From the NCBI GenBank assembly GCA_916610825.1, contig OU744448.1, forward strand, positions 17,731,936-17,795,935: DNA of 64,000 bases. The letters are read 5' to 3'. Source of the DNA: Haliclystus octoradiatus (taxonomy: Eukaryota > Cnidaria > Staurozoa > Stauromedusae > Haliclystidae). How positions within the stretch are numbered: the stretch's first letter is position 1; the number at the start of each line of letters is the position of its first letter. The notes beneath the pieces are model-generated. The model made no database searches. It was not told the DNA's origin and worked only from the letters and a program-made list of their open reading frames with translations. Below, piece after piece: positions 1 to 11,612 of the stretch. The translations under genes were made by a program, and so were the position numbers.

Positions 1-1999
1 ATTGGCAATGAACAGTTCACATGAATAATTTGTAGTTATTTTGACGCAGAATATTTGTTTATTCAATTCAACATTCGATTCAGAATCTACTCAATACATT
101 TACAATCATCTTGTAAACAGTAAATATCATTCATTGTTAATCTCATAAATAAACTCTATTATGTTCCGTGTTGATTATTATTGATATGTCACTAACTGGT
201 GCGGTGCTTCAACTTATGTATATGAGTTATGACCAGGCTATTTCTAGACGACACTTGGAAGATTAAATGTTTACGATACCAAAACTACTACTTCAAATCA
301 CAGGTCAAATGTTTTGTGTATCGACGTTTGATTCTCACATTATAAGTGAGCAATATTGGCAACGATATCGAACAACCCTAGCTATTAGTACCCCCCCCCC
401 CCCCCAATACTGTAATGTTATGCAGTGATGTATTTCTCACTATCAGGTATACATACGGAGCCGTAGAACTGGTTCAGTGTTAATGTCTAGTTTGCATCAT
501 GTATGAAGGGTGATGTAGCAAAATTAATGGCAACGCCCTTGTGCGTATCAACGGAACACATGTACCTAGAAATGGGATATCCATAAGCAATATTGTCAAC
601 CGTTGATACCATCTATTATAATACTGCTACTGTGCTACTGTAGCAACATTCACATGCGATCACCTATTAATAGAACTAAGTTTCTCATGAAGATGAACAA
701 CAGCATTGTTGACGATTCATGTCGCACCACCCAAAATGCGTTCGTTGTACATGATAACAATGCCTGGTATTAATGTCTGAGTTGTTTGGTAATTGTGTTG
801 CATTCACCGCTCGCCTTTTATGTTACACAGTCAGTAACACAGCCTAAAGACTATGCCGTTGTTCGACTTAACAGTCTCGCAGTAACAATGATCTTATGCC
901 GGCAGCCTACTTCATCAAAGGCATACAATCCATGGGAAATTTTGATAGTTATCATTGTTGTTCAAGTTAACAGTTTACACTGCTCAATGCTCGCGGCGCT
1001 GGTATTCAGTTATCAGAAATATCGCATTAGGTCACTTCCAAGTCTTACCACACTCTTTAATAGCACTTTTGAGCCAGACACTGTAAGTTCTTGAAATGTC
1101 TGGTTATGTCTCTGCAACGGGATGATAAGAATTACATTTAAATGAATATGTATGGTTTGTTAGCGTTGATTAGGGTTGTAATTGTTCAACTGCATTTCTT
1201 TTGGCCTCATGATAGATTCTTGTGAATTAGCAATACAAAGCCTCCGGCAATGATGCTATCTCTATTGAATTGAATACAACTGATCGGCAACCTTTGATAT
1301 GAAAGTAAACATTTTGTAATGCTTGATGGTATCATCATTTCTGTGCTTGCCATCAATTATGACAGTCATTTGACGTAAATGTGTTTGTTTCAAAATGTAA
1401 TTAGTTGTGACGGACAATGAAATCAAATGTCATTCCATCGTTCTGCCTCATCGATCGGAATTAGGACTTTTTCCCTACGTATGTATTCTTACAGGACTTT
1501 TGTTGGTATTGCGTCAGTTGCGATGTTTCAATTGAACAATGCGTACGTTCTCCCAAGAGAGTCTTTGCTATTTGCCTTCTGCTTTCTGGTATTTGTAGTC
1601 CGGTAACACGATATGTAAATTAACACCATGTGCCTCAAAACATAATTCTACTGCATTTACCCTCTTGCAGTCTCTCGCCAGTTGTTCTCACTCATTAAAC
1701 ATTTATGCACGCTGAGTTACTTCTTTTAGAAAGTACACTAAATAGACAATCATCATCGCCAGCATTGTTTCTATTAAATACAAGTATATAGCTTGACTGA
1801 ATTGGCAAAACATATTACAGTGCATCGGTTATAAGTCAGAGGTCATTTTATACGAGATTAATTAGTCAACCGCCATGTGCTGTGAGTCGTAACATGTTAC
1901 TTTAACCTTTTCTTGGTGTCTGATTGTTGCAATTCAGTGTGACTCTCTGTTGGACAATAGACACCGTACGTGGGAGAGGAGTGATAAACGAACAAACCG
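1..1999. other. Intergenic / 5' flank of the DMRT gene
   Basis: No convincing coding sequence on either strand. A 102-codon open frame at 786-1094 has no recognisable motif or coding character. The stretch holds a poly-C run near 391-405 and otherwise ordinary AT-rich DNA. It may carry distal regulatory sequence for the DMRT gene, but nothing in it can be named. Confidence 0.6.
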
Positions 2000-2058
2000 C
2001 CAATCAGCGGCCACTTGATTGAATAGCTGTTTTGTTGTTGCTCGAAAGAGTATACAAA
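2000..2058 (+). promoter_or_regulatory. Candidate core promoter of the DMRT gene (CCAAT box and TATA-like box)
   Basis: A CCAAT box lies at 2000-2004 and a TATA-like TATACAAA at 2051-2058. With a start about 30 bases after the TATA-like box (near 2080), the CCAAT box sits about 80 bases upstream, the usual spacing. A 5'UTR of about 200 bases would follow, including a seven-codon upstream ORF starting at the ATG of GCCGATGAAC. The spacing is seen; promoter function is inferred. Confidence 0.4.
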
Positions 2059-2286
2059 CTGCTGGCGCATTCATCAAACACCAGCCGATGAACTTTGGAA
2101 ACATTGACTGAAATTACCCGTTCGTCGACGTATGCCAGTTCAAGTCGGAAGACGTTTGTCTACAGTCGTAAAGTGTCTCTTCATACATTAAGCGTCTTGG
2201 CTATTTTTCCTATAAGCCACAGCGGAGTGAAATAAAATTCTAATTACACTGCAACTGTCTACAAAAGGTTATTTGTATCGGTTTAT

Positions 2287-5200
2287 ATGTTGGACATGAT
2301 GAATGCCGCTCAAGCGTCTCAACAGTCAAAGATACCACCACGGTTGCCAAAATGTGCCCGATGTAGAAATCATGGTGTTGTATCAATTTTAAAAGGTCAT
2401 AAAAGGTTTTGTCGATGGAGAGACTGTGCTTGTCCAGATTGCAACTTGATAGCAGAAAGACAACGTGTTATGGCCGCACAAGTGGCCCTACGCCGTCAAC
2501 AAGATCAAGAAGAATATCTTCGCGCTGTACAAATCCAACAACAACGTGAAGCAATTCCATCGTCCACAAGTGATGATGGTTTACAATCCAATGTGCTGCC
2601 TTGTGTTAAAGATGAAATGATACCTGACCATCATCATATTCATTCTCCTCAACATCAACAACATCATGTGATGGCCCTACCGCCCAATCATCCGCACATG
2701 ATCAACAGATATCCTTCGCCAGGTAAGAAACAGTTTACTTTTAATATATTTTACACACAATGTTGCGAAAATGAAATTGTCATTTATAAATGTTCAATTT
2801 GCTACGCCTCCTTTTGCTGATCTATCCTATCACCTTTGACATTTGAAGTTTGTCCTTTGCATGGGTGGGTTCATGTGCAACAGAAAAACAGTTTTGTTTC
2901 TATTGTCTGTCTGTTTGTTGCGCGGTATTTTCATTTCGACCACGTTGGCAACATTTTTTTATGGCGACGAGGCACTGATGTAACATATTTATCGTAGATG
3001 TACAACATCCGTTTTTGAAATAGTAACAGATTTTTCAAGAAATACATCTTTTTCGATTTTGTCCTGTTTCTAGTTATATTTTTTTGTTGTATTTTTTTGA
3101 AACTCACACCATTCACGCTCAATGCTGTGCTTTTTCAGCTGTTGACTACTTTACCCGCGACTGTAGCTATATCCGTGTATCCATGTGACATGTTTGCTAA
3201 CTACGTTTTTTCAGGAATCATCTCACCGATTTAACGTTCTACAAGCAATAAAACATATTTTTGTGGTGTAGACGTGCCTACTATCCCCTTTTGGTTCAGT
3301 TCAAAAACAATTTAAATTAATTTGTTGCGAATTTTCTGTTTTTTTACATCTTCAAATATTTTGCTCGAACCCTGAGAAAAGATTATTAGAAATATATTTT
3401 GTTTTTCTGCCTCTGTTTTTTATTACCTAATGACAAGATGACTCTAGAATAAAATAGTTTTTTATTAATACCACTACCACTGATGTAAATTTTGTTACTC
3501 CATTGTTTAATACCTATATTCTTCGCAGCTGTTACTACCAAAATACCTTAAATTTCAGATGGCTCGCTGGTGAATAATTCTGGTCAAAAATTTAGATGAT
3601 ATATTTTAAGTTGATGTAATTTTAATTAATAGAATCATTAGAATGTAGTGAATGGCTATTATTTACTGTTCGAATGTTTTGTTTATAGTTGATGAGTGTA
3701 ATGTTCTACAGGTTCGTCCATTGATGTAGCTAAATAACCGTTTCAATCATGGCTGCAAACAAATGATGTTTGGATTGATTAGATTCAGCATTTGATTCTG
3801 TACTATAACCAGTCAAATTAATCATTATATTTTAACTATGTTTATGGCGCGGCACATATTCATACTCTTGCATTCATTTCTATTCATACTGACCGGCTTC
3901 TTTTCATCTTCATAAAAAGTATTCATATACTAAATTTAATTGTTATTATTAATGCTCGGTTGGTTAATGATAAATTAAAACGTCATAACGCTTGACCTAT
4001 ATTGATCATTTTTCTGAAACATCGATATTCCCAGTATCATGAATATATTTGACCATCATCATTTAAATAAATAACATTTTACTAGAAACCTTTACATCAA
4101 CCTGGTAAATGCCTAAAAGCTCAAGCGGTTTCATTTATTGTTGAAATCCTGTAAAATCACGCCGAGTTACCACTCAACTTCTAAACTGTTGCAACAAGCG
4201 GCCGTTGTATTGTTCGCGTCTCAGGCTACCAGATATGAGTACCGCTATTGATTTTGCCTGCCGTCCTACGGTCACTGTTTATACAGTACAATATTGACCT
4301 TTTAAAATGTTGCATTGAAATATTTTATAATTAATTGCAGTGGTATACTTCAACCCAGATGCCAAGGTTAAAAGGCCACTTTAAGAAAACGACCACTTGC
4401 AGCATGAGAATGCAGTTTGCTTTTTAACAACACCACAGAAATTGAAACCCCTGACGGTCAAGAGAACGTTATGCTATCAATCTATTTTTGGTTCGTTATT
4501 GTTTGAGCCTGCAGTGCCAAAATGCACTTTTCGATTGTGTCTCTCAATTGAACCTAGTATGCGTTTGTGAGGGAATTGTAAAATAATAATAAACTGATTA
4601 ACAATTAATGAACTCAGATTATTCAGAAGGATTTGCGTTCACTGTGCAACCGAAGAAAAGATCAATTTTTTGATATCTCATGAACAAAAAATGTACGTAT
4701 AATCTTGTCGTAGCATTGGTAACAGTTGCGTCTTCGTCGTCGCCAGTGTCACATATTCAATTGTTGCGCTTTAACGCTTAGATAACAAATAATACGTCAT
4801 CCCGCGATGCCTTTGTCTTTTAACATATACTGCATTCATCAATTCTTAAGACACACCCAAATTGTTCCCATTCTCTATTCCAAATATAAACGCTGTGGTA
4901 AATAGAATATACCAACGGCTATAAGCATCAGCTATATGTGTTGATGCCTACCCCGCTGGTTGTCCATGTCTATCTTATTAAAATATTCATTAGACGTACA
5001 CGTTTGAAATATGATCTGGTATTCATCATTTTACAAAATTAATTTGTTCAATTTATAGATGGTGATGCTGCATCAAACGAAAGTTTTCAAGATGACAACG
5101 ACGTTACACACGAACCGTTAGCAGGAGCCGCGACAGATGAGGAGTCCCACGAAGACGAAGATGCAGCTGTCTCTCCTTCCAATGAATTTCGAACGGTGAA

Positions 5201-6868
5201 AATCACGCCTCCGCCCACAATGAATCCGCAAGAGAGATCTCCACCACCAATGCTGCCACGTCGCGAACACATCACTCATGACAATTCTAATGACCCCCCG
5301 ACAAAGGTATAGTCCGATTGTTAATTTCATAGTTTTGATGGCAATCATACTACACACCAACTGTAATACATTCTTATACTCACATAACTGTTAATACCAG
5401 ACTAGCTGCCAGTGTCATTTGACGTTTCACAAGCAACATACTAAAAAGTTAACAATTAATAGAATACATTGGCCGTGTTGACATTATTTACTGTACAGGG
5501 GGGTTGTCGCCGTCAGACAATTGAAGATTAATCGAATAAAGTGCCAGCAGGAAGCCCTGTGTTTTCTACTCTGGCAATCTTCCATGTACATTTTCAAGAA
5601 ACAGAAGCAGTAAACGCCGGCTTTGCAGCGATCAAAGCAATGCAATTAGTAACGTTAATTGGTGTCTTATTGACATAGTCCGCTTTAGGCTTGGGATACC
5701 CAATTCATTCACTAAATCAATTAGTCTCTGCCGTTGTTACCTCGCTTGCCCATTGAAAGAATATACTAGATTATCAAACCCTATGATTGATACTTGAAAC
5801 TGTTTTTAAATTCTACTATTGCCTATCAAACTGTTTGGGGGCTAGATTAGATGAAACATATGTGTATGTTAACTAAACAGCGGGGATATCATCCTCTCCT
5901 TGACCCACTATTTGCTTCCATTGACGGGGCAGTTCTAATAATTTCAAAATCTTGCTTTTTATAAAAATGTTTGCACTGTTACCATTGATTAATGTTATTT
6001 TAAATGTTTAATTCTTCTTATTATGTTTTAGATCCAGCGAATGGTGGCCCCGTTAGATACTCATGCCATGATGCGACATCACTCGTCTAGGTTTCCCGAT
6101 TTACTTACTCGTTTGTTTCCTGAGCAAAAACGCAGTGTTCTCGATTTGATTCTGAAGGGTTGTCAAGGCGACATCGTACAAGCCATTGAATGCATTCTAC
6201 CAAGTCATGAAAGAGCTGTCAATCACATAACTGGTATTAGCGGACAGAATTTCTCCATGGCAAATGCGCCCAACGATCAAGCTAGACGACATCAACGATT
6301 TAGTAGTCACATCGGTGGTAATGACAAACAAATGTCCGCCTTCATACCATTCTCAACACCAAACCAAACAGTAGCCCCTAGTCACAATTATAATATCCAT
6401 TCCACTCCCCCTTGTCCCCCTGGCTGCACGTGCCAGATGCAGAAATGTAACTGCCCTGATTGTCACAATGGCAGTGGAAATGGTCACGGTAAAGTACATC
6501 ATAGAAGCAACAAGCAAGATGGCTTACTTACTACAACTGTTAATATGAACAATAACCATTCGAGGCATGTTAGTCCGCCAGTATCGCAGGCACATTCCAT
6601 GTTCCCTGATCATCATTCAAATCCACCAACGACAGCACCCAGTACTAGTCAAGTGAACACTACGACACAGGTCAACGGCAGAGATAGTTCGCCTAGTATA
6701 AAGTCACCTCAGAGTAGCCGCATGGTCTCATATGTGCCAGTGACGTCTCATTTGCCACAGATGAGCGACCCTGTTAAAATTTGTGCAGGCTGTGGTGGTA
6801 AGATGAAATTAGAAGACCAGAGATGCCCTACATGTGAGCCAGCTGAGACCAAAGCCGAAAGAGCATAG
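2287..6868 (+). CDS. dmrta: DMRTA-like (DMRT4/5) doublesex/mab-3 related transcription factor, 3 exons
   Basis: Joined exons: 2287-2722, 5059-5306 and 6032-6868 (phase 1, then phase 0), giving about 506 residues. The first exon encodes the DM domain (about residues 20-72), a DNA-binding fold with two interlaced zinc sites: Cys23, Cys26, His38, Cys42 and His29, Cys47, Cys49, Cys52. It is followed by the typical [17 protein letters not shown] tail. Exon 2 is acidic and Pro-rich. Exon 3 opens with a DMA domain (about residues 249-288; [17 protein letters not shown], then [11 protein letters not shown]), which marks the DMRT3/4/5 branch. The DM sequence favours DMRT4/5 (DMRTA) over DMRT3. In animals these are nuclear regulators of neural and gonadal development. 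Unusual additions are a Cys-rich stretch (residues 356-372) and a C-terminal CxxC-x10-CxxC motif (residues 479-496). The start is the first ATG of the DM frame. The first-exon frame runs on into the intron to 2820, but the CAG|GTAAGA donor at 2722 is nearly perfect. Confidence 0.93.
2723..5058 (+). other. Intron 1 of the DMRT gene
   Basis: About 2.3 kb between the DM-domain exon and the acidic exon, with a GTAAGA donor and a TTTATAG acceptor. No repeat boundary, RNA gene or nested coding exon was found in it. Confidence 0.8.
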
Positions 6869-7102
6869 GCTTCTAACCTCAACTTTTGGTCAGTTGCTAT
6901 AGAAATACCTGACATTCTTATTCATGCACTTCATGACAAACCAAAGTATTTATATTATAAGTATCAAATATTCAATCCATTACGCATCATCGTTACATAT
7001 ATTACCCACAACAGACGCATAGCAGACAGACACTGTTTTATAATTATTAATTATTAGAGGGAAGATTAATAATATGGTAACTACACACAATATTCCGTTG
7101 TA

Positions 7103-7108
7103 AATAAA
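7103..7108 (+). terminator. Poly(A) signal AATAAA, DMRT gene
   Basis: A canonical AATAAA about 235 bases past the DMRT stop codon is the first good signal on this strand. Confidence 0.5.
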
Positions 7109-7759
7109 TTGCGTCTGTAAGTGATTCGATTGGATAATTCTAAAACAAGCCAATAATTATTATTAATGGGTGTATTGTATATTGATACTGAGTCTAATTC
7201 TGATCTATTGTCTTTCTAGCAGCGATTCTGATTTGTGTCATGTGCTATATCAATTAGGCCCAGTTAGGCCTGGACAACATAAAATGGGACCTGAATGTTG
7301 GCGTCATGTTCCTGCAGGCTAGCATAAACTCAGAAGAAAGGGGAAGAAATAGCTGTATTTAAGTTTTCATAATCAGAAGAAATATACATTGCGTTCTTTT
7401 CTTTCGAAGATGAGTAAAAAGGTGCAGTTTGTATCATATCTTTCGACATTAGCCCCTAAAATGTTCTGCTGTGAGAACATTTACATATGAAATCACCGGA
7501 AAATCTTGAAAGCAAAATTGAGAATCCCGTAAGAAAACATATTTTATCGGACCCTGTGTTGCTGAAATACTCCTTCCTATCAAGTCTGTGATATATATTC
7601 TCGGCCGTCCGTAATTGGAATTTCTATATCTTGCTACCAGTTACCTAAAAATAAATCGCCCTTTGATAATCAATGATGTAAGCTTTTATCCATACTGTCA
7701 AAGTTGATTTGCGTCATTAAAAGAGCATTTCACATGGGAGTAACGGCGCGCTCCAAACC

Positions 7760-8750
7760 ATAGCAGAGGCCCCTGGGGTACAGGGAACATGGGAACTTAG
7801 CTATTTTTGAGACAGGATCACGGGAACATCTAGCCTGCTCGCAGACTCACTGTCAAATGTAAATTTGGTAAACAGTTGACCAAGTTTACGTTTTGACAGT
7901 GAGTCTGCGAGCAGGCTAGGGAACATCTTGAACAGATTTGGGGAGATAGGGAACATCAAAGTATTAAATTTCCTATTATTTTAAAAATGATAACATTTCA
8001 ATAAATAAAGCAATATGAGGTGAATAAAAAACAACTCCAAAACCAAAAAAATATGCTGGAATTGCGGCTTTAATTAAAAAATGTGGCTCGCTACGCTCGC
8101 ACTACTTTCGACTACAGATAACATCTTTGCATTCACCTATATATAGCCCGAAGCTAGTTGAAATTTCTGTTTAACTGAGAAAAAAATCGCTCGCTGCGCT
8201 CGCAGTAATAACTCAACACTCGCAACCACTAGCAGGTTATCCGAGGAGCATGGTACCTTTGAGCATTAAATTAGTTGACATTTCTGTTTCAATATAACTT
8301 CTATACCCACTACGCGCGTGCTAGCACGGCATCTTCTTTAATTGAAACGAGTTTCATACCAGCATCATTTTCACTCGAGTACTTAGAGAACGACTTCGTT
8401 TTTTAATCAGGTTCTGAACAATGCTCATGGTAATAAAATTGTTCATATACGCGCAAACACTGTATTCTTGATCCCCTTTCCGGGCCCTTTTCAACAACCA
8501 TCGCACTCAAAAATAGTTGTTAATTCTACCATGTTCAACAATTACTGCCATTATAAAACCAAGCGAAACTGTCAGAAAGATTATGTTTTTGAGCAAGTTG
8601 GGGTGAAAGTTGTATTACTTTAGTTACTTCATACGCATTCCAGCAAAAATTTTACGGCCGCATAGCCAATTTTCAAATGGGAACATGGGAACAAATGCTA
8701 TTTTTCACGGGAACTTTGGAACCTAGCACCCCCTGGGGGGCCTCATAGCA
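7760..8750. mobile_element. Non-autonomous DNA transposon, 979 bp, with 6-bp target duplication
   Basis: The element spans 7766-8744 and is flanked by the direct repeat ATAGCA (7760-7765 and 8745-8750). The two ends begin GAGGCCCC and, read inward from the right on the other strand, GAGGCCCCCC, so they form imperfect terminal inverted repeats. Near each end is a repeated GGGAACATGGGAAC block followed by a CTATTTTT and ACGGGAAC motif in the same orientation. Inside are two copies of a GCTCGCT(A/G)CGCTCGC palindromic motif (about 8084 and 8188). No transposase frame is visible. A second, much smaller hairpin element is inserted at 7831-7918. The superfamily is not assignable from the ends alone. 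Confidence 0.6.
7831..7918. mobile_element. 88-bp hairpin MITE nested in the larger transposon
   Basis: Perfect 27-bp inverted repeats (7831-7857 and 7892-7918, beginning TAGCCTGCTCGCAGACTC) are continued inward by a further imperfect pairing of about 12 bp, so almost the whole element folds on itself. It is flanked by the direct repeat GGGAACATC (7822-7830 and 7919-7927). The edge is ambiguous by a base or two, so the true duplication is 7-9 bp. That length fits Mutator-like or hAT-like transposition. Confidence 0.65.
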
Positions 8751-9096
8751 ACTTATCTGACTTTTCCGTTTACTTGAAAGGGTAATATACTGTCAACCCG
8801 TGGGTTTTCATATCATAGTTAATGAAGGGATCCATATCAAATGGCATTGTCTTTTAATTGATGATGTATTTTTCATGCTTATCAAACGTTTTAGAACATA
8901 CAGTTTAGGCCTCTATTTGAGATAATTTTGTAACTGAGACTAGAGAAAATTATTCTATTATAGTTCACCGCACCGATGCTAAAACGCAGTAATATACAAT
9001 ATATATAATTATAAAAAGTGTCACAAGCCGGCGAATTTGAGACGAAAAACGCAAGTAAAATCTACTCGAAGAACTACACTTTCTATTATTTCTCAA
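8751..9096. other. Intergenic stretch between the transposon and the bZIP gene
   Basis: No coding or repeat structure recognised. It lies between the converging DMRT and bZIP genes. Confidence 0.5.
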
Positions 9097-9102
9097 TTTA
9101 TT
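9097..9102 (-). terminator. Poly(A) signal AATAAA (minus strand), bZIP gene
   Basis: TTTATT on the plus strand reads AATAAA on the minus strand, about 140 bases past the bZIP stop codon. Confidence 0.4.
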
Positions 9103-9242
9103 AATTGACTGTTCTCTCGTATAAAGGAGATCTAATTTTCCATTATTATGAAAATCAATATGATTTATATTCCGCTTGAATTTCAATCCGCTTGATATAT
9201 TGATCCGCTCGCAATCTATAATCCATTTGTAAATACTATATA

Positions 9243-11612
9243 CTACCATTTATTTTTATTATCTTTATTAAATAATTGTCTGCATTCACTCATCATTGTT
9301 GATGCTTTAGAACAAATTAATCCATTGTGACTTAATTCAACCAATGCTCTCTCTAATCGATCCTTCTCCATGAGTAACCTGTAGAGGTAATAATGTTTCA
9401 CTTCCATCAATTTCATTATATTCCGTTACCCGTTAATAATACTTATATTAACTATAATTCATCGAGTTTGCAATCTTACTCCTTGAAATAGAATGATGGG
9501 GAGTACGCAGCTCTTTACTATATTATATTAAAATAGTCAACAATCGTACACTCACCGCACGGAAAAGCATAATAAAGTCAAGGGTTCTCCTTATAGGTTC
9601 AATTTACGGTACAGGCGGAATAATACTTTTGGGCTGGCTTCAGGTTGATCTGACTTTTACATCAGACTCTAACCAATCAGTGCTGACTTTTCTTAAGTAA
9701 CGTCCCCTTTTATTTGACAAGCCATATACTCACTTATTTAACACATCCTCTTTATCACACTGGCCTCTTTTCAGGTTCCCTTCTTTGACTTTTTGCTTGA
9801 CTCTGAACAATCTACTACATTCTCTGTTTTTCTCTCTTCTTTTTTTTTGTCTCTCTTCTCGGACAGATGTTTTCTGAAAAGCATGCAATATTAAAAACAA
9901 GTTCTATATGGTCTTGAATATAGCCGCTATGCAAACAACCTACCCGAAGAAAAAGACGACCAAATCCGAATGAAAGTGAATCATGATGGCACAGGAAAGC
10001 GCGTTCTACAATCTATATGTAGATCATATTCAGTGTATATATGCGCATAAACCTCTATGCGCATATATTCATGTATTCAATACACGTATTCAATTATATG
10101 TATACTATGCGAAACTATATGGGGCGATGTATCAGTCACTTTTTCATACCTTTCTGTATTAAACCTATCTATAGCACCATCTTTCTATTTATCCATGTTC
10201 TTGAGCCTTAAATTTCAACCCAGGATTTTAATACTTTCTGTGGCTACGCTTAGCCAACGGTCACGCCTGTCACGCCCGTAATTCCTGATAATGACCGTTA
10301 AAGAATGATAGGTGTAATAGCAATAAACACTCGCATATTTTACCTCTTTATATTCACCAATATGTTGAGGTAAAGGACTTTTTATACAACCTTGATTGAT
10401 TTGATTCGGATTTTGTAAATGTGTTGGGCTGTAGAATACTGGCGATTGAGATGGGACCTTCACATAATGACAAGGAGCGTAGATATGTTCCCTTGGCATG
10501 CTTCTGTAGTTAGGACTTTGCAATTGAACGTTGATAGGATAATTTTCCAAATTATTCGCTTCATTTGTATTATAACAGTGTATTTTAACGGGACTTTGAT
10601 AAGTAATTGCTTGGTTATAAGTTGTTGCAGGCGCGAAGCTCTCTTCATTGTTCATTGCTTGCTGAGTAATTATAGTCTGAGACAGTCTAGAAACGTCCAT
10701 GTTTGAAAATGATTTGCATGCTTCAGCTTGTGCGATTTCTATTTGGTAATTTTTGGTTGCAATATTCAATGCGTCATTATCATCTGAAAATAAAAAACAA
10801 ACAACTGGATATTTGTAACATTTTCAATTTTACGTGGAACCTGTCAAGTTTTCTGAATTAAGGACAAAATGTTTTGTAGGAACAGGCAGTTCAGCACAGT
10901 TTTACTGTTTTGAGCCTCAAAATATTGTGAATATGTTCTTAATTTCAGAATGATTATGAATTTTCGCAATATACAAACGAACATATATAGTACAGTAACC
11001 TTTGCCCATGTGTTTGCAAATGTTAAGTCTGCAGAGATGTACATATGATTTCGTGAATTTTCAGCTATTTGAGTTGCAATGCTAATTCTACATGCTACTG
11101 AACTGGTTTTGTATTTGCAGCTCATTGTTTTGATTTTTAAGGTCTGAAATTCAAATTCTCGGATAATATGAAATTCATGAATATTTTTGCATATTGCACA
11201 TTTTATAAAGTTTTTACTTACCAAGCAGATGCATCAAATATTGAGTTTCCTTTGAGAGCTTGTTGTTGTCTACAAGGACGTCTGATAAATCATTTACAGG
11301 TGAACTGGATGAAAAGGATTGCCAGTTTCGATAGTCTCGATACATATCTTGTGAATTGCTGCCACTGGACTCATACCAACTGAAAATAAAGATATCCATT
11401 CGTTTCAGCGATGAGCCTTCTTACACAACTTATATTACAAAACACACCTTCATTAATTACCTGCACAAGACGTCTCTATCTTTTTGACAATGTGGCAGTA
11501 ACGATTTTTGATAAAAACCTTCCTCAACGTTGGATTCTCCAGAAGTTGAATTCACGAGATCATCATTTTCGGGTGAGCCGTAAAATTCTCGGTCCACACA
11601 GGAGAGGTCCAT
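9243..11612 (-). CDS. Divergent bZIP transcription factor, 5 exons
   Basis: Minus-strand exons in gene order: 11461-11612, 11222-11379, 10344-10783, 9734-9873 and 9243-9378. The junction phases 2, 1, 0, 2 all agree and give about 341 residues. The N-terminal 250 residues are Ser/Asn/Gln-rich and low in recognisable motifs (starting MDLSCVDREFYGSPENDD), like an activation region. Exon 4 carries a basic region (about residues 258-278; RQKKRREKNRECSRLFR) with the bZIP signature Asn266-x7-Arg274. The first zipper Leu284 sits exactly ten residues after Arg274, and the heptad continues as Lys291, Leu298, Leu305, Leu312. The protein should dimerise and bind DNA in the nucleus. The usual Ala-Ala pair is Cys-Ser here, and the usual Ser/Cys before the Arg is Phe273. 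I cannot match it to CREB, ATF, C/EBP, Maf, Fos/Jun, PAR or XBP1 families. The exon 4-5 intron falls inside the zipper. The gene is easily missed because its exons are short. Confidence 0.78.

Noticed and set aside
786-1094. 102-codon plus-strand frame upstream of DMRT
   Set aside because: No motif, no coding-like composition and no splice context linking it to a gene.
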